DNA from: Isoetes taiwanensis
Lineage: Eukaryota > Streptophyta > Lycopodiopsida > Isoetales > Isoetaceae
Direction: 5' to 3'
Length of the DNA: 64,000 nucleotides
Assembly: GCA_021234155.1 (NCBI GenBank)
Contig: JAJEKV010000234.1
Coordinates: forward strand, 310,001-374,000
Part shown: positions 50,294 to 61,328 of the stretch, in pieces
Layout of the letters: every line of letters begins with the position of its first letter
Position numbering within the stretch: position 1 is the first letter of the stretch
Program-made: the position numbers and the translations under genes
Notes under the pieces: model-generated
Told to the model about the DNA's origin: nothing
The model's input: the letters and a program-made list of their open reading frames with translations, nothing else
The model's database searches: none

Positions 50294-51841
50294 GTGGTGC
50301 ATAGTATCGGGGCCATGATTTATTGCCTTACCCCATCTTGGCGTAAGTATATCTGCTCGCTAAGCATTCATACTTACATGGAGCTAGACCTGGACCAACC
50401 TAAATATATGGCGTGGCGGGAATTGACCTTTACCTTTGTTTACCTTGAACATTTGGAATTTTGTCGGTCCAATTGGTTTATGCGGACTGGTTTGCTGAAT
50501 TTACACTTTTAAGGAACCTCTTTGCTCTTTGCATTTCGATTCAAATGCGTCTTTATGCGCTTTGGTTCATTGTTATCGATGTTGCTTCCACGGCCTTGGG
50601 CATTGGCGCTTCACTCTTCGTGCATTCTTTGCTGAAATTTATTGACATAAGGGGCGAGTATGCAAAGTTTGAGCTAGCATTTATTACGCCGCCAAGATAT
50701 GTGGCGTATCGATGACGAAATTTTTTCATTGGGGCATAATGGCTTTGTTCTTTTGTGGAATCTGCAATGCACATTATGGCTACTACAATGCCTCACAGGC
50801 ATAAAAAATTAGCTCAAAATATGCATTTGAAGCCCTCGCATTTTTGGCAGAGCTATTCGTTTTTGCATACTTGGGGATGCAAGTTGTGGTACTTTAGCAT
50901 GAAGTTGATGCAGGGCTGTTATTATATGTGTTAGCCCTTTGGGCTAAACATATGTATGAGTGGCATAGGCCACATGTATTCATCACATTGGACCACTTGA
51001 TCTAGGGCCCAGATTTAGCCCATATATATGGTAGGTGGCATATGCCACATGTATTTGTCATATTGGACCCCACAATCTATGGCCCAGATTTAGCCTAGAT
51101 CTGTGGAGGGTGAGATGTCAGTTAGGGTTAGGGTTTTGCTCTACTATTTAGAGAGAGCATTTCCTCTCATTGTTTAGGCTTTTGCTCACGTTTTGGAGCA
51201 CCTCCTTTTGGGACATCAATATGATTCTGTTTTGTTCATTCTTTGTTTTGTTCTTGTTCTTGGAGTTTCTTCCCACCTTCTTTTGTTGATCCATGAGCAT
51301 TTGTGGCAGCCTTGTGGCATCCGGCAGTCATGGACTGCTGCTGCAAGGTGATGCCAAGAACCCCAAACATCAACAATCTGCTTTACCTTTATGTCTTCTT
51401 TCAAGGGCGCTAAACATATTTCCGTTGTCATGGCTTGCGAACAAAGGAAGGTAATGAGAAAGATATCATTTGTCATATTCCTAAGCTTTATGGATTACTA
51501 TGTATACTCTAACCATACATGTCAGCAGGAGGCTGCCAATAACAAACTCAATGAAGGTCATGATGTGGCTATGTGGGCTCCGCGGTGCTATTGCTTATGC
51601 ACTTGCTCTTAACATCCCGACGCATAATCGATCGATTGAAACTGCAACGCTTTTTATTGTTGTAACGACCACGCTGATTTTTGGAAGTGCCACGGCTCCA
51701 ATGCTAAGGTTCCTAGGATTGGCATCAGATGCTCCTTTGAGTAATGCTAGGTGTTCTTTCCCCTTAAGCAATATGCCTTATGAGCTAGAGGACTCACATC
51801 ATGATTGGGACCAACACATTTTATCCGAAGTAGAGAATTGA
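50294..51841 (+). pseudogene. Na+/H+ exchanger (CPA1, NHX/NHE family) relic
   Basis: Pieces occur in family order. ALGIGASLFVHSLLKFIDIRG (about 50590-50660) matches a transmembrane segment before the core. After a frameshift near 50690-50735 comes IMALFFCGICNAHYGYYNAS (about 50736-50805), which matches the LFCGI..AHY motif of the endosomal NHE6/7-like group. After an in-frame TAA comes ALEALAFLAELFVFAYLGMQ (about 50823-50890), then a TAG. After an intron-like gap, 51535-51841 encodes MWLCGLRGAIAYALALNIPT, TLFIVVTTTLIFG and PMLRFLGL plus an acidic tail to TAG/TGA. The gap contains non-exchanger sequence. The antiporter would exchange Na+ or K+ for H+ at endosomes; with this damage it cannot be made intact. 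Confidence 0.65.
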
Positions 51842-52892
51842 TTGAATTCAGCTCAAAACCTATGCTCGATAAAACCGGGCGAAAGCACAAACATATCGCA
51901 CTTCTGCATAATGTGGTTCTTAATTTGTACTTGGTCATTTAGTTAATGATGTCAAATATCTCCATCATGTTGAAAGGAATGCAGTGAGCAATGATTTTAA
52001 GTATAAAATCACGGGTAGGAAAAGAAAATTACTTGATGAGAATCCACCACTACTGAGAATCCATTTCCGAGCATCGATTTATGCATACACATTGAAGTAG
52101 GTTTCTCACAAAGAGTGCCTCAAAGCATACAGTCATACTTGGTGACAAAGTACCATTGTAGTAGTCTACGGGATCTATATTGCACCAGCCTACTTTTCGA
52201 CTTGCATTTGCATACAAAGTGGTGAAATCGTTTTTGGACCGATCCAAACTTTCCTCCTCGCACATATCACCGAGAATAGTTGATGTTTGGTATGCAAGAG
52301 ATCTTGATTCTTCTAGATAGATTCGGACATATGTTCATTATATTTGCGTGGTGGGACAATGTGATGCGCACAATTTTAGAGTTGCATGTGCTAGAATTGT
52401 ACTTATGACTCACAATACCTATCAATCATGAAATGATTTAAGATGTGCGTTGTCAATTCAGTTCTACTTATGCTTGGATTTGATTTTGATAACATGTTTG
52501 GTTTATTTGGTCCTCTATATTAATACTTCCAAACAGTTGATCTTAATAAGTCTTTACTATAAATCAGCTCATCTACCCTTAGGGAACAGAGAACTTAGGT
52601 CAAACTTTGATCCCTCAAAATTGTCCTGGGATTTCTGAAAACTTTGATGCAATTTTGAAGTCCGATCCTGCTCATGGTCACATAAAATTACACTAAAGGC
52701 GATCGATAGAATACCAACACCATGGGATCATTCTTACAGTAAAGGTGATATACATGCGGCTACTTATGCGCTAGGCACTGCTACTATGTTTGAATATTTT
52801 TGTTATAATAAAAGATTACTGCACACTTTTCTCATTGCGGTCAAAACATTTACAGACTTCCAACCTATGCCCAGCAACGCTGGGCACCATTA
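51842..52892. other. Non-coding stretch
   Basis: AT-rich spacer between the exchanger relic (plus) and an LRR exon (minus). No gene seen. Confidence 0.35.
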
Positions 52893-53345
52893 CTAGTCAT
52901 CTATGTAAAAAGATTGCAACTTAGTACTGCCGTACGCGATGGCCATTGAAAGCTTTAAAACGCCTTGGATATGACTCTTCTTAAGCCTTAGCCCTCTTAG
53001 CCTGCCTCGGCTGATTCCATCTACAATCCAATTAACATTATTAATGCGACATTCAATAAGCTCTAGAAATTGCAAACTGCAATCTTGGGAAAAAACATCT
53101 AGTCCGTGTCCTTCTATTTCGAATCCGTCGAGACTAATTGAGCAAAGGTTACACTTTTTGCTCCTATTAAGAGCTTCAAAAATGGAATGGACCCAATTTT
53201 CATCATTTATGTCCTTACTTCTTTTGATCACTCGCAATCTGTCCAACCCACGCGTACTTTGCAGGAGATACGTAAGTTGTTCTATTTCCTTCTCCTCACA
53301 TATCCGGATGCAAACTTCTTCTATATATTCTCCGTCTTCAACGAT
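52893..53345 (-). CDS. RNI-type LRR C-terminal exon
   Basis: From about 53345 the minus strand encodes EDGEYIEEVCIRICEEKEIE, then LRR-like steps (LDRLRVIKRS, CNLCSISLDGFEIEG, LQFLELIECRINNV, LRGLRLKKSHIQG) and STKLQSFYIDD before a TAG at 52893. It is of the same kind as the LRR gene at 47-48.6 kb. Immediately upstream is a 300-bp TC-rich tract (on this strand), which could act as the pyrimidine tract of an intron acceptor (GTTGAAG at about 53336). The rest of the gene is not found upstream, so this is a last exon cut off by repeats, or a fragment. The hydrophobic Ser/Leu-rich translation of the tract is not protein. Confidence 0.5.
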   Translation of the reverse strand: MVEDGEYIEEVCIRICEEKEIEQLTYLLQSTRGLDRLRVIKRSKDINDENWVHSIFEALNRSKKCNLCSISLDGFEIEGHGLDVFSQDCSLQFLELIECRINNVNWIVDGISRGRLRGLRLKKSHIQGVLKLSMAIAYGSTKLQSFYIDD

Positions 53346-53650
53346 TTCAGAAGAGAGAAGAGAAAAAGGAGAGAAGGAAGAGAGAGGAGAGAGAAGAGAG
53401 AGGAGGGAGAAGAGAAAGAGAGAGAGGAATAGAAAAGAGAGAAAAATAGAGAGAGAGGGAAAAAATAGAGAGAGAGGAGAGAGATAGGAGAGAGAGAAGG
53501 GAAAAAGGGGAAAGAGAGAAGAGAGAAGGGGGGGAGAGAGAGAGAGAAAGGAGAGAGAGAGAGAGGAGAGAGAGGGGATGAAGAGAGAATAGAGAGTACA
53601 GAGAGAAGGGGAGAGAGAGCAGAGAAAGGAGAGAGAGGAGAGAGAGATGC
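53346..53650. repeat. Polypurine (GA-rich) array 1
   Basis: About 300 bp of irregular GA, GGA and GAA with very few pyrimidines on the plus strand. Confidence 0.95.
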
Positions 53651-53710
53651 TAGAAAAGGGAAGGGGCTCAGTCAAAAGTGTTAATGGGGTCCAATCGAAT
53701 CGCTCTGAGC

Positions 53711-54050
53711 TCTGGGCCGAGCCGAGGAATACTACAAAAAAGAAGGGCATGGGTTGGTCCAGATCGAGGCGAGGCCGGCCGGAGGCCGGCCGAGCCGAGG
53801 AATGGTGCAAAAGAAATAAGAAAATACCGCATGAATCACGAATGTAACTCCACCCCTATCGACGGCCTGCGTGGAGCCACTTGGCGCGATCCGGACGGCT
53901 CTAACGCGACCGCCTCACACGATCGAGCTGATCCCAGTTTCCCCCTTTTTTCCAACCACCATCCAAACTTTTATGTTGCATGTTGGATTCGAACCCAAGT
54001 CTAGCCCCCCATACCCCCCAAGTCTAGCCACTAAGCCAAGCATTTCTTCT
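53711..54050 (-). mobile_element. tRNA-derived SINE-like repeat
   Basis: On the minus strand an A-box match (TGGCTTAGTGG, 54038-54028) and a perfect B box (GGTTCGAATCC, 53995-53985) are followed by about 180 bp of body and a GC-rich palindromic tail module (ctcggctcggccggcc..., 53800-53763). A shortened second module lies at 53730-53715. The A/B boxes are the Pol III promoter of tRNAs. There is no foldable tRNA, so a SINE is likelier. Confidence 0.55.
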
Positions 54051-54679
54051 TCAATAAAATATGTGGCTCAAACATAGTTAAGGTCGGTGCCCCAGGCCAT
54101 GTGCATGTCCCCCATGCCTATCAAAGGCTAGAATGTTGCCACATGGCACGATCTTGGCCATTGACAAGTGCATCCATCCAAAAATAGCAACTTTGAGATA
54201 GGAGAGAGAGAAGGAAAAAAGGGGAGAGAGAGAGAGGGGAGAGAGAAGAGAGAGAGAAGAGAGGGAAGAGAGACGTAAGAGAACAAAATAGGAAGCCCAT
54301 GCTTAGTTAAGGCTAGGGCAATGGAAATTCATTTGGTTAATTAAACCCCCCAAGTCTAGCCACTAAGCCAAGCATTTCTTCTTCAACAAAATATGTGGCT
54401 CAAACATAGTTAAGGTCGGTGCCCCAGGCCATGTGCATGTCCCCCATGCCTATCAAAGGCTAGAATGTTGCCACATGGCACGATCTTGGCCATTGACAAG
54501 TGCATCCATCCAAAAATAGCAACTTTGAGATAGGAGAGAGAGAAGGAAAAAAGGGGGAGAGAGAGAGAGGGGAGAGAGAGGAGAAAGAGAAGAGAGGGAA
54601 GAGAGACAGAAGAGAGAACAAAATAGGAAGTCCATGCTTAGTTAAGGCTAGGGCAATGGAAATTCATTTGGTTAATTAA
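54014..54679. repeat. 332-bp tandem duplication with short GA tracts
   Basis: agcatttcttcttcaa(t/c)aaa begins at about 54039 and again at 54371. The two units (54014-54345, 54346-54679) are almost identical. Each contains a short GA tract (54198-54278, 54530-54610) and the segment ccatgcttagttaaggctag that also recurs at 59820 and 62340. Confidence 0.9.
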
Positions 54680-54693
54680 AAGCCTTGATCCTA

Positions 54694-54716
54694 GAACCTT
54701 CTAGAATGTTCTAGAA
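54694..54716. promoter_or_regulatory. Five-unit heat-shock element, copy 1
   Basis: GAAccTTCtaGAAtgTTC followed by taGAA: five alternating GAA/TTC blocks with 2-bp spacing, a perfect heat-shock-factor consensus array. It lies just left of a GA tract (54722-54780). Confidence 0.6.
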
Positions 54717-54958
54717 TAAAGCTAGAGAGAGAAGAGGCAAAGACAGACGGGAGAGAGAGAGAGAGGGGGAGAGAGAGACGTAGAACACCTTAGCAAAAGC
54801 TAAACCAAGCAAAACCATATTTTAACTAACTCAATGTAGAATAGTATAATATGACCGTATCATATCTCTTCAAGAGTAGATTAAAATGCATTCAAACAAA
54901 CAGAAATAATTACTCCCTTCTACGAAGGCATCTTCTGTTGTTTAAATACGTCAAAGGT

Positions 54959-54960
54959 CA

Positions 54961-55008
<48 letters not shown>

Positions 55009-55966
55009 AAGAGACATGAGGGGGAGAGAAGGAAGAGACATGGGGGGGGAGAGAGAAAGGGAAAGAAGAGAGAGGAGAGAGAGAGGAGAGAGAAGAGAGA
55101 AAGGGGAGAGGGAAGAAAGAGGAGAGATAGAGGAGACAGAAGAGAGAGGAGGAGAAGAGAGAGAGAGAGAGGAATAGAAAAGAGAGAGAAAGATAGAGAG
55201 AGAGAGGAAAAATAGAGAGAGGAAAGAGATAGGAGAGAGAGAAGGGAGAAAGGGGAAAGAGAGAGAGAGGAGAAAAGCGAGGGAGAGGGTAAAGACAAAG
55301 AGAAGAGAAGAGAGAGGAGAGAGAAAGTGAGAAGAGACGAGAGAGAGAGAAGAGAGGAGAGAGAAAGAAGAGACAGGAGAGAGAAGAGAGACAGATGGAG
55401 AGGGGAGAGAGAGAAGAGAGGGAGAGACAAAGAGAGAGGAGAGAGAAAGAGAGGAGGGAGGAGAGAGAAGAGAGGAGAGAGAAAAGAAGAGAGAGGAGAG
55501 AAGAGAGACAAAGGGAGAGGAGAGAGAGAGAAGAGAGGGATAGACAAAGAGAGAGGAGAGAGAAAGAGAGGAGGGAGGAGAGAGAGAGAGGAGAGAAGAG
55601 AGGAGAGAGAAGAGAGAGAAGAGAGAGGGAAGAGAGGGGAGAGAGAGGGGGGAAAGAGAGAGAGAGAGAGAGAGGGGAAAGAAGAGAGATGAGAGAGAGA
55701 GAGAGGAGAGAGAAGAGAGAAAGGGGAGAGGGAAGAGAGAGGAGAGAGAGGAGGGAGAAGACAGAAAGGAAGAGAGGGAGAGAGGGGACAAATAGAGAGA
55801 TAGGAGAGAAAGAAGGAAAAAAGAGGAGAGCGAGAGAGGAAACAGAGAAGAAAGAAAAGAGGAAAAGACAGAGGGGGAGAGAGACGGGAGAGAGAGGAAA
55901 GAGGAGAGAGAAAAGAGAGAGAGATGGGGGGGGGGAGACACATGGGGGGAGAGAGAGAGAATGAAT
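54959..55966. repeat. Polypurine (GA-rich) array 2, about 1 kb
   Basis: Nearly uninterrupted purines on the plus strand, with internal repeats such as gagagacaaagagagaggag. The long Leu/Ser-rich minus-strand and Arg/Glu-rich plus-strand frames here are low-complexity artefacts. Confidence 0.95.
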
Positions 55967-58590
55967 GAATGAAATGTTTATTATTACGCCTACTGAGACC
56001 ATCAGGTCTATCAGACGTTCAGATTATCCTCTACATCAAACCAATCCTCTAGTGAGCTTCCACAGTCAGAAGCATCATCTATCTCCTCACTCATCCCTTT
56101 CTCAATTATATCATTTTGTAAAAGAACCTCAATACTAGCAATAAAAGTTTGTCTAATTTTCAGTACATCGATGATAAAATTACCAACAGTGGATGGTGGC
56201 AAGCTAAATAAATCTGCCAATGTGCCATGGACTCCATATCTCTGTCTCAAGGTCTCATATGCTGGGCATAAAAGAAGGGCATGCACCTCATCCTCAACCT
56301 CATCCTGACCACAGACCTTGCAGACTCGCCTGTCCCTCGGTATGTTCCTCCATCTTCCTTCCTCTATACCCAAGTGATGGGAGCTCAGACGCATGCGCGA
56401 GATCTCCTTGCGCTTCAGGATGGATATGTCACTCTTCAAGTAATATGCCTCCTGTTTCATGTGATTACGATAAGCCTCCATCTTTGTTTTGGGGTTTAGC
56501 CAGAGTACAGCACGGATTCCTGCAATCACCCATTCTCTTATCTCCTTAGGCGGACAATCTTCAATTTTCAAGTTCCATTTCAGCAACCATTCCCTAACAT
56601 TCTTATACCAACCATTTGATTCGCTTTCCTTCATTGCTAGGTAGGGCAGTCTACTGTCATCTAGAGCCTTAACTTTCTGCACATATACCAGTGTCTGGAT
56701 AAGGGCTTCACTTTCGAGAGGAATCATACCACACTCTGCCAACATCATCTCATACGGGGTTTGTGTCTTCACTCCAAGTTCAATACACAGGAATCTCTTT
56801 TGAATTCTTTCCAATTGACTCCACAAACACGCCAAAGAACCCCCGACCCCATACTGCGAACCATACAAGCATCACCTGGGACCTGGACCAAAACTTTGTA
56901 GAGCATCTTCTTGAGACCCAAATTCAAGATATGTGCTTTCCCACAACTCATCTGCATAGCATAGAGTGATTTAAGACCGCCATTTGTTCTCTGCTCAATG
57001 CACTTGTTCCATCTGAAATTCTTATCAAGCATTAACCCCAAGTATTTGTATGTCTCTGTAGAGTCCATCTTTGCCCCTTTATAATAGAAGTCTCGATTCT
57101 TTCTGGAACCCACTACCATGATTTTAGACTTAGACAGATTCACTTTCATGCCCATAGCATCAGAAAAATCAGCCAACGTATCAAGATGCTTTTGAAGCCC
57201 TGCTGGTTGCTTCGAGATAAGTACTACATCATCCAAGATACAAATGTAAGAGCAAGTATACCCCCTGCAATAGAAGTGCCTGGCCCACCTTGCTCCACAA
57301 TCCATTCTTCTAACCCATCAATAAACAACCCAAACAATGTTGGAGACAAGGGGCAGCCCTGTTTGACACCCACATTACTCACTATCACACTATCACACGC
57401 ATCTCTGAAGGGCAAGGATAGTTCTACCAAAGACCTTTCATATACTAACCCGGTAGCGCCTCAGCATCTAATCGGGATATTCAATTTTTTCATTCTTTCC
57501 AACAAGCATTCTCTAGGAACCATATCAAATGCTTTACTAAAATCAATGAACGCAAGATATAGAGGTTGTTTCTTACCCTTTACCGCATCCATTGCAACTC
57601 TGAGAGTGACCAAGTGGTCAATGGTGGAGTGCTTTTGTCAAAACCAGCCTGCCCATTAGCTCTCAAATCATGTTCTTCAACCCATTTAACAATCTTAGAT
57701 TCTAGTATTGATGCAAAAAGCTTGGAAAATATACTAGATATCAAAATGGTTCTCAGAATTATTAATATCAAACTTATCACCTCCTTTGAAGATCTAAGAC
57801 CACTCTATTGACTTGCCATGTTTCGTGGAAACCTTCACATAACGCCATATTAAACATCTTCATGAGAGGTTCAATCAGCTGGTCTCCCCGCCCATTTTAA
57901 CATCTCTCGCCACAACTCCACGCCGCATCGCCAGCTTTTACCATTAGCAAGTTTTGCAACTCCAACCGTGACATCCTCAATCGTGGATAAAAGGCCCCTC
58001 TCATCCTCGCTCCATAACCATTTTTATTCAACCCCATCCAATTGATACAATTTCTTAACGTGCTGAAATAACTCTATGGCATTAAATGTTGGAACATCTG
58101 CGCTTTTCATTTTCATTCGGTTCCAGAAGCTTTTAGGTTCCCGTATCAGATCATACATATGTCTTACTTGGCTTTCTCAGAGAAATTGTCTCTTTTCTTT
58201 TAATGAGAGACATACTCCTTCTTTTTTTAGCTTTTATCCCCGCTTTTTGCCGCTGATATTCTCTACGCTTTGGCCTTACAAGAGTCATCATACCAACTGT
58301 TACATGGCAGCCCCTTTGCTTTCCGTTTATGTGTGAAAGTGTGTACTGCTGCATTAAGGAGAAGCTGTGTAATCTGACTATCCATGTCTGCTATTGTCAT
58401 CATGCTCCCTAGCCTTGACACCCCTGCTTCACAAGCTGCTTTATAAATATCTCCTTTCTTAGGGTCCACCCTCACGTAATTTTGATGATCAATGTTCTTA
58501 ATGTAACTGCATTATTACCGATATCCAAATGAATATTATTGGGACATGATCCCATTCATTCTTTGGTCCCAAACTTTTAACCGCTTTTAA
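55967..58590 (-). mobile_element. 5'-truncated LINE (non-LTR retrotransposon), frameshifted
   Basis: In minus-strand order: the end of an apurinic-like endonuclease (WDHVPI, about 58550), a linker with NSWYDDSCKAK (58290-58270), then reverse transcriptase blocks. These are GQAGFDK (about 57640), FIDFSKAFD with the catalytic Asp (about 57550), VGVKQGCPLSPTLFGLFIDG (about 57370) and ...DDVVLIS (57215), where the usual YADD is broken by a frameshift. After KYLGLML a C-terminal frame (56868-56011) has a CCHC zinc ribbon (CKVCGQDEVEDEVHALLLCPAYE). The 3' end is AATAAACATTT followed by ATTC repeats rather than poly(A). The 5' end stops at a (TG)n(GA)n microsatellite. Dead copy. Confidence 0.88.
56011..56868 (-). 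pseudogene. LINE ORF2 C-terminal part with zinc ribbon
   Basis: The longest intact frame of the LINE, 285 codons. It covers the connection after the polymerase and the Cys-Cys-His-Cys motif (C-x2-C, H and C in VCKVCGQDEVEDEVHALLLC), then an acidic tail to the stop. It continues the polymerase frame at 57305-56769 with one frame change at about 56870. Confidence 0.85.
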
Positions 58591-58670
<80 letters not shown>

Positions 58671-58692
58671 GAGAGCAAGAGAGAGAGAGTGT
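58591..58692. repeat. (TG)n(GA)n compound microsatellite
   Basis: tgtgtgtgtg followed by about 60 bp of pure GA, then gtgtgtatgtg. It marks the 5' end of the LINE copy. Confidence 0.95.
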
Positions 58693-58699
58693 ATGTGTG

Positions 58700-59340
58700 T
58701 GTATGCTACCCATGATAGTAAGTGTGAGTAACATCCTCATAGATGATACTTTAGTAGGGCATGTATACGGTAGCAGGTGTGAGTAAACTCCTCATGCATG
58801 GGTGTCAAGAAATAGATATGGTGAAGGTCCTCATGGGTGTAGATGTCGTATGGGTCCTCATGGATGTGTGAGTATGCTCCTCATGTATGATACTTTGGAC
58901 ATATAGAGGTTGTAATTGGAAATAGTAGGATGGTAGAGGTGTAAGTAGGCTCTCCATGGATAATAAACTCCTCTTGCATGGATGCCAAGTAATAAACGTC
59001 GTAAAAGTCCTCATGGGTGTAGATGTGGTATTGGTCCTCATAGTTGTATATGTGAGTATGCTGCTCATGGGTGGTTGACCAATGGATGCTTAGTAACATA
59101 GGAAGTTTCTTGAATATATAAGGGTTGTACTTTGAAATCCATAGTAGACGTAGTAAGCTCCTAATAGGTGATACTTTAAAAGCAGTAATAGTTGTGGGTA
59201 AGCTCCCAATGGATGATACATTGAAATTGATAGTCGCTGTAGTAAGTCTGAGTCAGCTTTTAATGGGTGAGACTTTGGAGATGGATGATACTTTGAAATT
59301 GGTAGTAAATATGACTAAGCTCCTCAATATGTGATGTATG
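58700..59340. repeat. Diverged tandem repeat, period about 178 bp
   Basis: gtcctcatgggtgtagatgt occurs at about 58826 and 59008, each followed by tgtgagtatgctcctcatg-like sequence. Shorter gatactttg(g/a)a motifs recur through the stretch. Confidence 0.6.
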
Positions 59341-59370
59341 ACACTTTGGAATTAGCACTAGGACTACATG

Positions 59371-59546
59371 GGTGGGCCCAAACCGAGGCGAGGCCTCGGC
59401 CGGCCTCGGCCGAGCCGAGGAATAGTCCCAAGGATGTCCAAACCGAGGCGAGGCCCCGAAGGGGCCGAGCCGAGGAAGGGTGCAAAAAAAAGTCACATAG
59501 GTGGGCCCAAACCGAGGCGAGGCCCCGGAGGGGCCGAGCCGAGGAA
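59371..59546. repeat. Three GC-rich hairpin modules
   Basis: aaaccgaggcgaggcc...ggccgagccgaggaa occurs three times (59371-59423, 59437-59480, 59500-59546) in otherwise AT-rich DNA. Each has an inner palindrome (ggccccggaggggcc or ggccgaggccggcc-like). The same module ends the SINE-like repeats at 53.76 and 62.1 kb. Confidence 0.85.
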
Positions 59547-59684
59547 TGAGTATAAAAGAAAAGGGCCCTACGGGCAAAGGAGTATAAAAGAAAATAGCCA
59601 AGGAGTGAGTGAGTCTCAGGTGCCTCAGATTCCACGGCAACCGACGGTGGGGAGGAGGCCACGGGCTTGATCTCTACCGGCCCA

Positions 59685-59805
59685 TGGGCCTTGGACTCTC
59701 AAAAGCTTCTAAGTTTGATGGACAAAATTTTTTTGGTTTACCATGGACTTGAACCCTGGACATTGCCCCCCAAACCCCCCACCCTTACCACTAAACCAAC
59801 CAGTC
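59685..59805 (-). mobile_element. tRNA-like head of SINE-like repeat, copy 2
   Basis: Minus strand: A box TGGTTTAGTGG (59798-59788) and B box GGTTCAAGTCC (59755-59745), followed by a body leading to the GC modules at 59546-59371. The segment from 59685 to 59930 is repeated at 62195-62463. Confidence 0.6.
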
Positions 59806-59887
59806 TTTTCTTAAAGGAAAGTCCATGCTTAGTTAAGGCTGGGGCAATGGAAATTCCTTTAGTTAATTAAAAGCCTTGATGATCCTA

Positions 59888-59910
59888 GAACCTTCTAGAA
59901 TGTTCTAGAA
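59888..59910. promoter_or_regulatory. Five-unit heat-shock element, copy 2
   Basis: Identical to copy 1 (GAAccTTCtaGAAtgTTC then taGAA), between the tRNA-like head and the next GA array. Confidence 0.6.
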
Positions 59911-59921
59911 TGAAGCTAGAG

Positions 59922-61285
59922 AGAGAAGAGGGAAAGATAGAGGGGGAGAAGAGAGAGGAGAGAGAGAGGAGAGAGAAGAAAGGCAAGAGAAGAGGGAGAG
60001 AGAGGAATAGAAAAGAGAGAGAAAGATAGAGAGAGGGGAGAAATAGAGAGAGAGGAGAGAGATAGGAGAGAGAGAAGAAAAGAGAGAGGAGAGAGAGAAA
60101 AGAGGGAAGAGAGAGAGAGAGAGAGGAGAGGAGAGAGTAGAGAGACTGGAGGGAAGAGAGAGGAGAGGAGAGAGGAGAGAGGAGAGAGATAGAGGGGGAA
60201 ATAGAGAGAGAGAGGAGAGAGAGAGGAGAGAAAGGAGAGAGGGAGAGAGAGGAGAGAGAAGAGAGGGAGAGAAGAATAGAAAAGAAAGAGAAAGATAGAG
60301 AGAGAGAGGAAAGAAATAGAGAGAAAGGAGAGAGATAGGAGAGAGAGAAGGAAAAAAGGAGAGAGATAGAAGAGGGAGAGGGGAGAGAGAGAAGAGAGAG
60401 GCAAAGAGAGAGAAGAGAGAAAGAGAGGAGGGAGGAGGAGAGGAGAAGAGAGAGAAGAGAGAAGAGAGAAGAGAGAGAGAGAGAGAGAGAAGAGAGAGCA
60501 GATAGAAGAGAGAGAAGAATAGAACAGAGAGAGAAAGATAGAGAGAGAGGGGAGAAATAGAGAAAGAGGAGAGAGATAGGAAAGAGATAAAAGAGGGAGA
60601 GGGGAGAGAGAGAAGAGAGAGAGACAAAGAGAGAGAGAGAGAAAGAGAGGAGGGAGAAGAGAGAGGAGAGCAGAGAGAAGAGAGAAGAGAGAGAAGAGAG
60701 AGGGAAGAGAGAGGAGAGAGAGAAAGAAGAATAGAAAAGAGAGAGAAAGATAGAGAGAGAGGGGAGAAATAGAGAGAGAGGAGAGAGAGAAGGAAAAAGG
60801 GAGAGAGACAGAAGAGGGAAAGAGGAGAGAGAGAGAGGGAGCGAGGGAGAGGAGGAGGGAGGGAGAGAGAGAGGGGAGAAAAGAGAGGGAGAGGGTAAAG
60901 GCAAAGAGAAGAGAAGAGAGAGAAGAGAGAAAGAAAGGAGAGAGGAGAGAGAGAAAAGAGAAGAGAGAGAAAAGAAGAGAGAGGAGAGAGAAGAGAGACA
61001 GAGGGAAAGGGAGAGAGAGACAAAGAGAGGAGAGAGAAAGAGAGGAGGGAGGAGAGAGAGAGAGAAGAGCAGAGGAAAAGAGAAGAGAGAGAAGAGAAAG
61101 GGAAGAGAGAGGGAAGGAAGAGAGAGAGGGGGCGTAAGAGAGAGGAGAGAGAAGAGAGAAGAGAGAGAAGAGAGAGGGAACAGAGAGAGGGGAGAGGAGA
61201 GAGAAAGAAGTGAGAAGAGAGAGGAGGAAAGACAAAGGGGGGAGAGAGATGGGAGAGAGAGGAGAGGAGAGAGGGGAGAGGGGGG

Positions 61286-61328
<43 letters not shown>

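Noticed and set aside
51121-51140. Telomere-like gttagggttaggg
   Set aside because: Only two short repeats; no array.
53985-54038. Functional tRNA gene
   Set aside because: A and B boxes are good, but the C-rich segment between them does not form an anticodon arm and no acceptor stem closes. Called a SINE-like head.
54920-56002. Frames of 327-360 codons on the minus strand
   Set aside because: Same low-complexity artefact over the 1-kb polypurine array.
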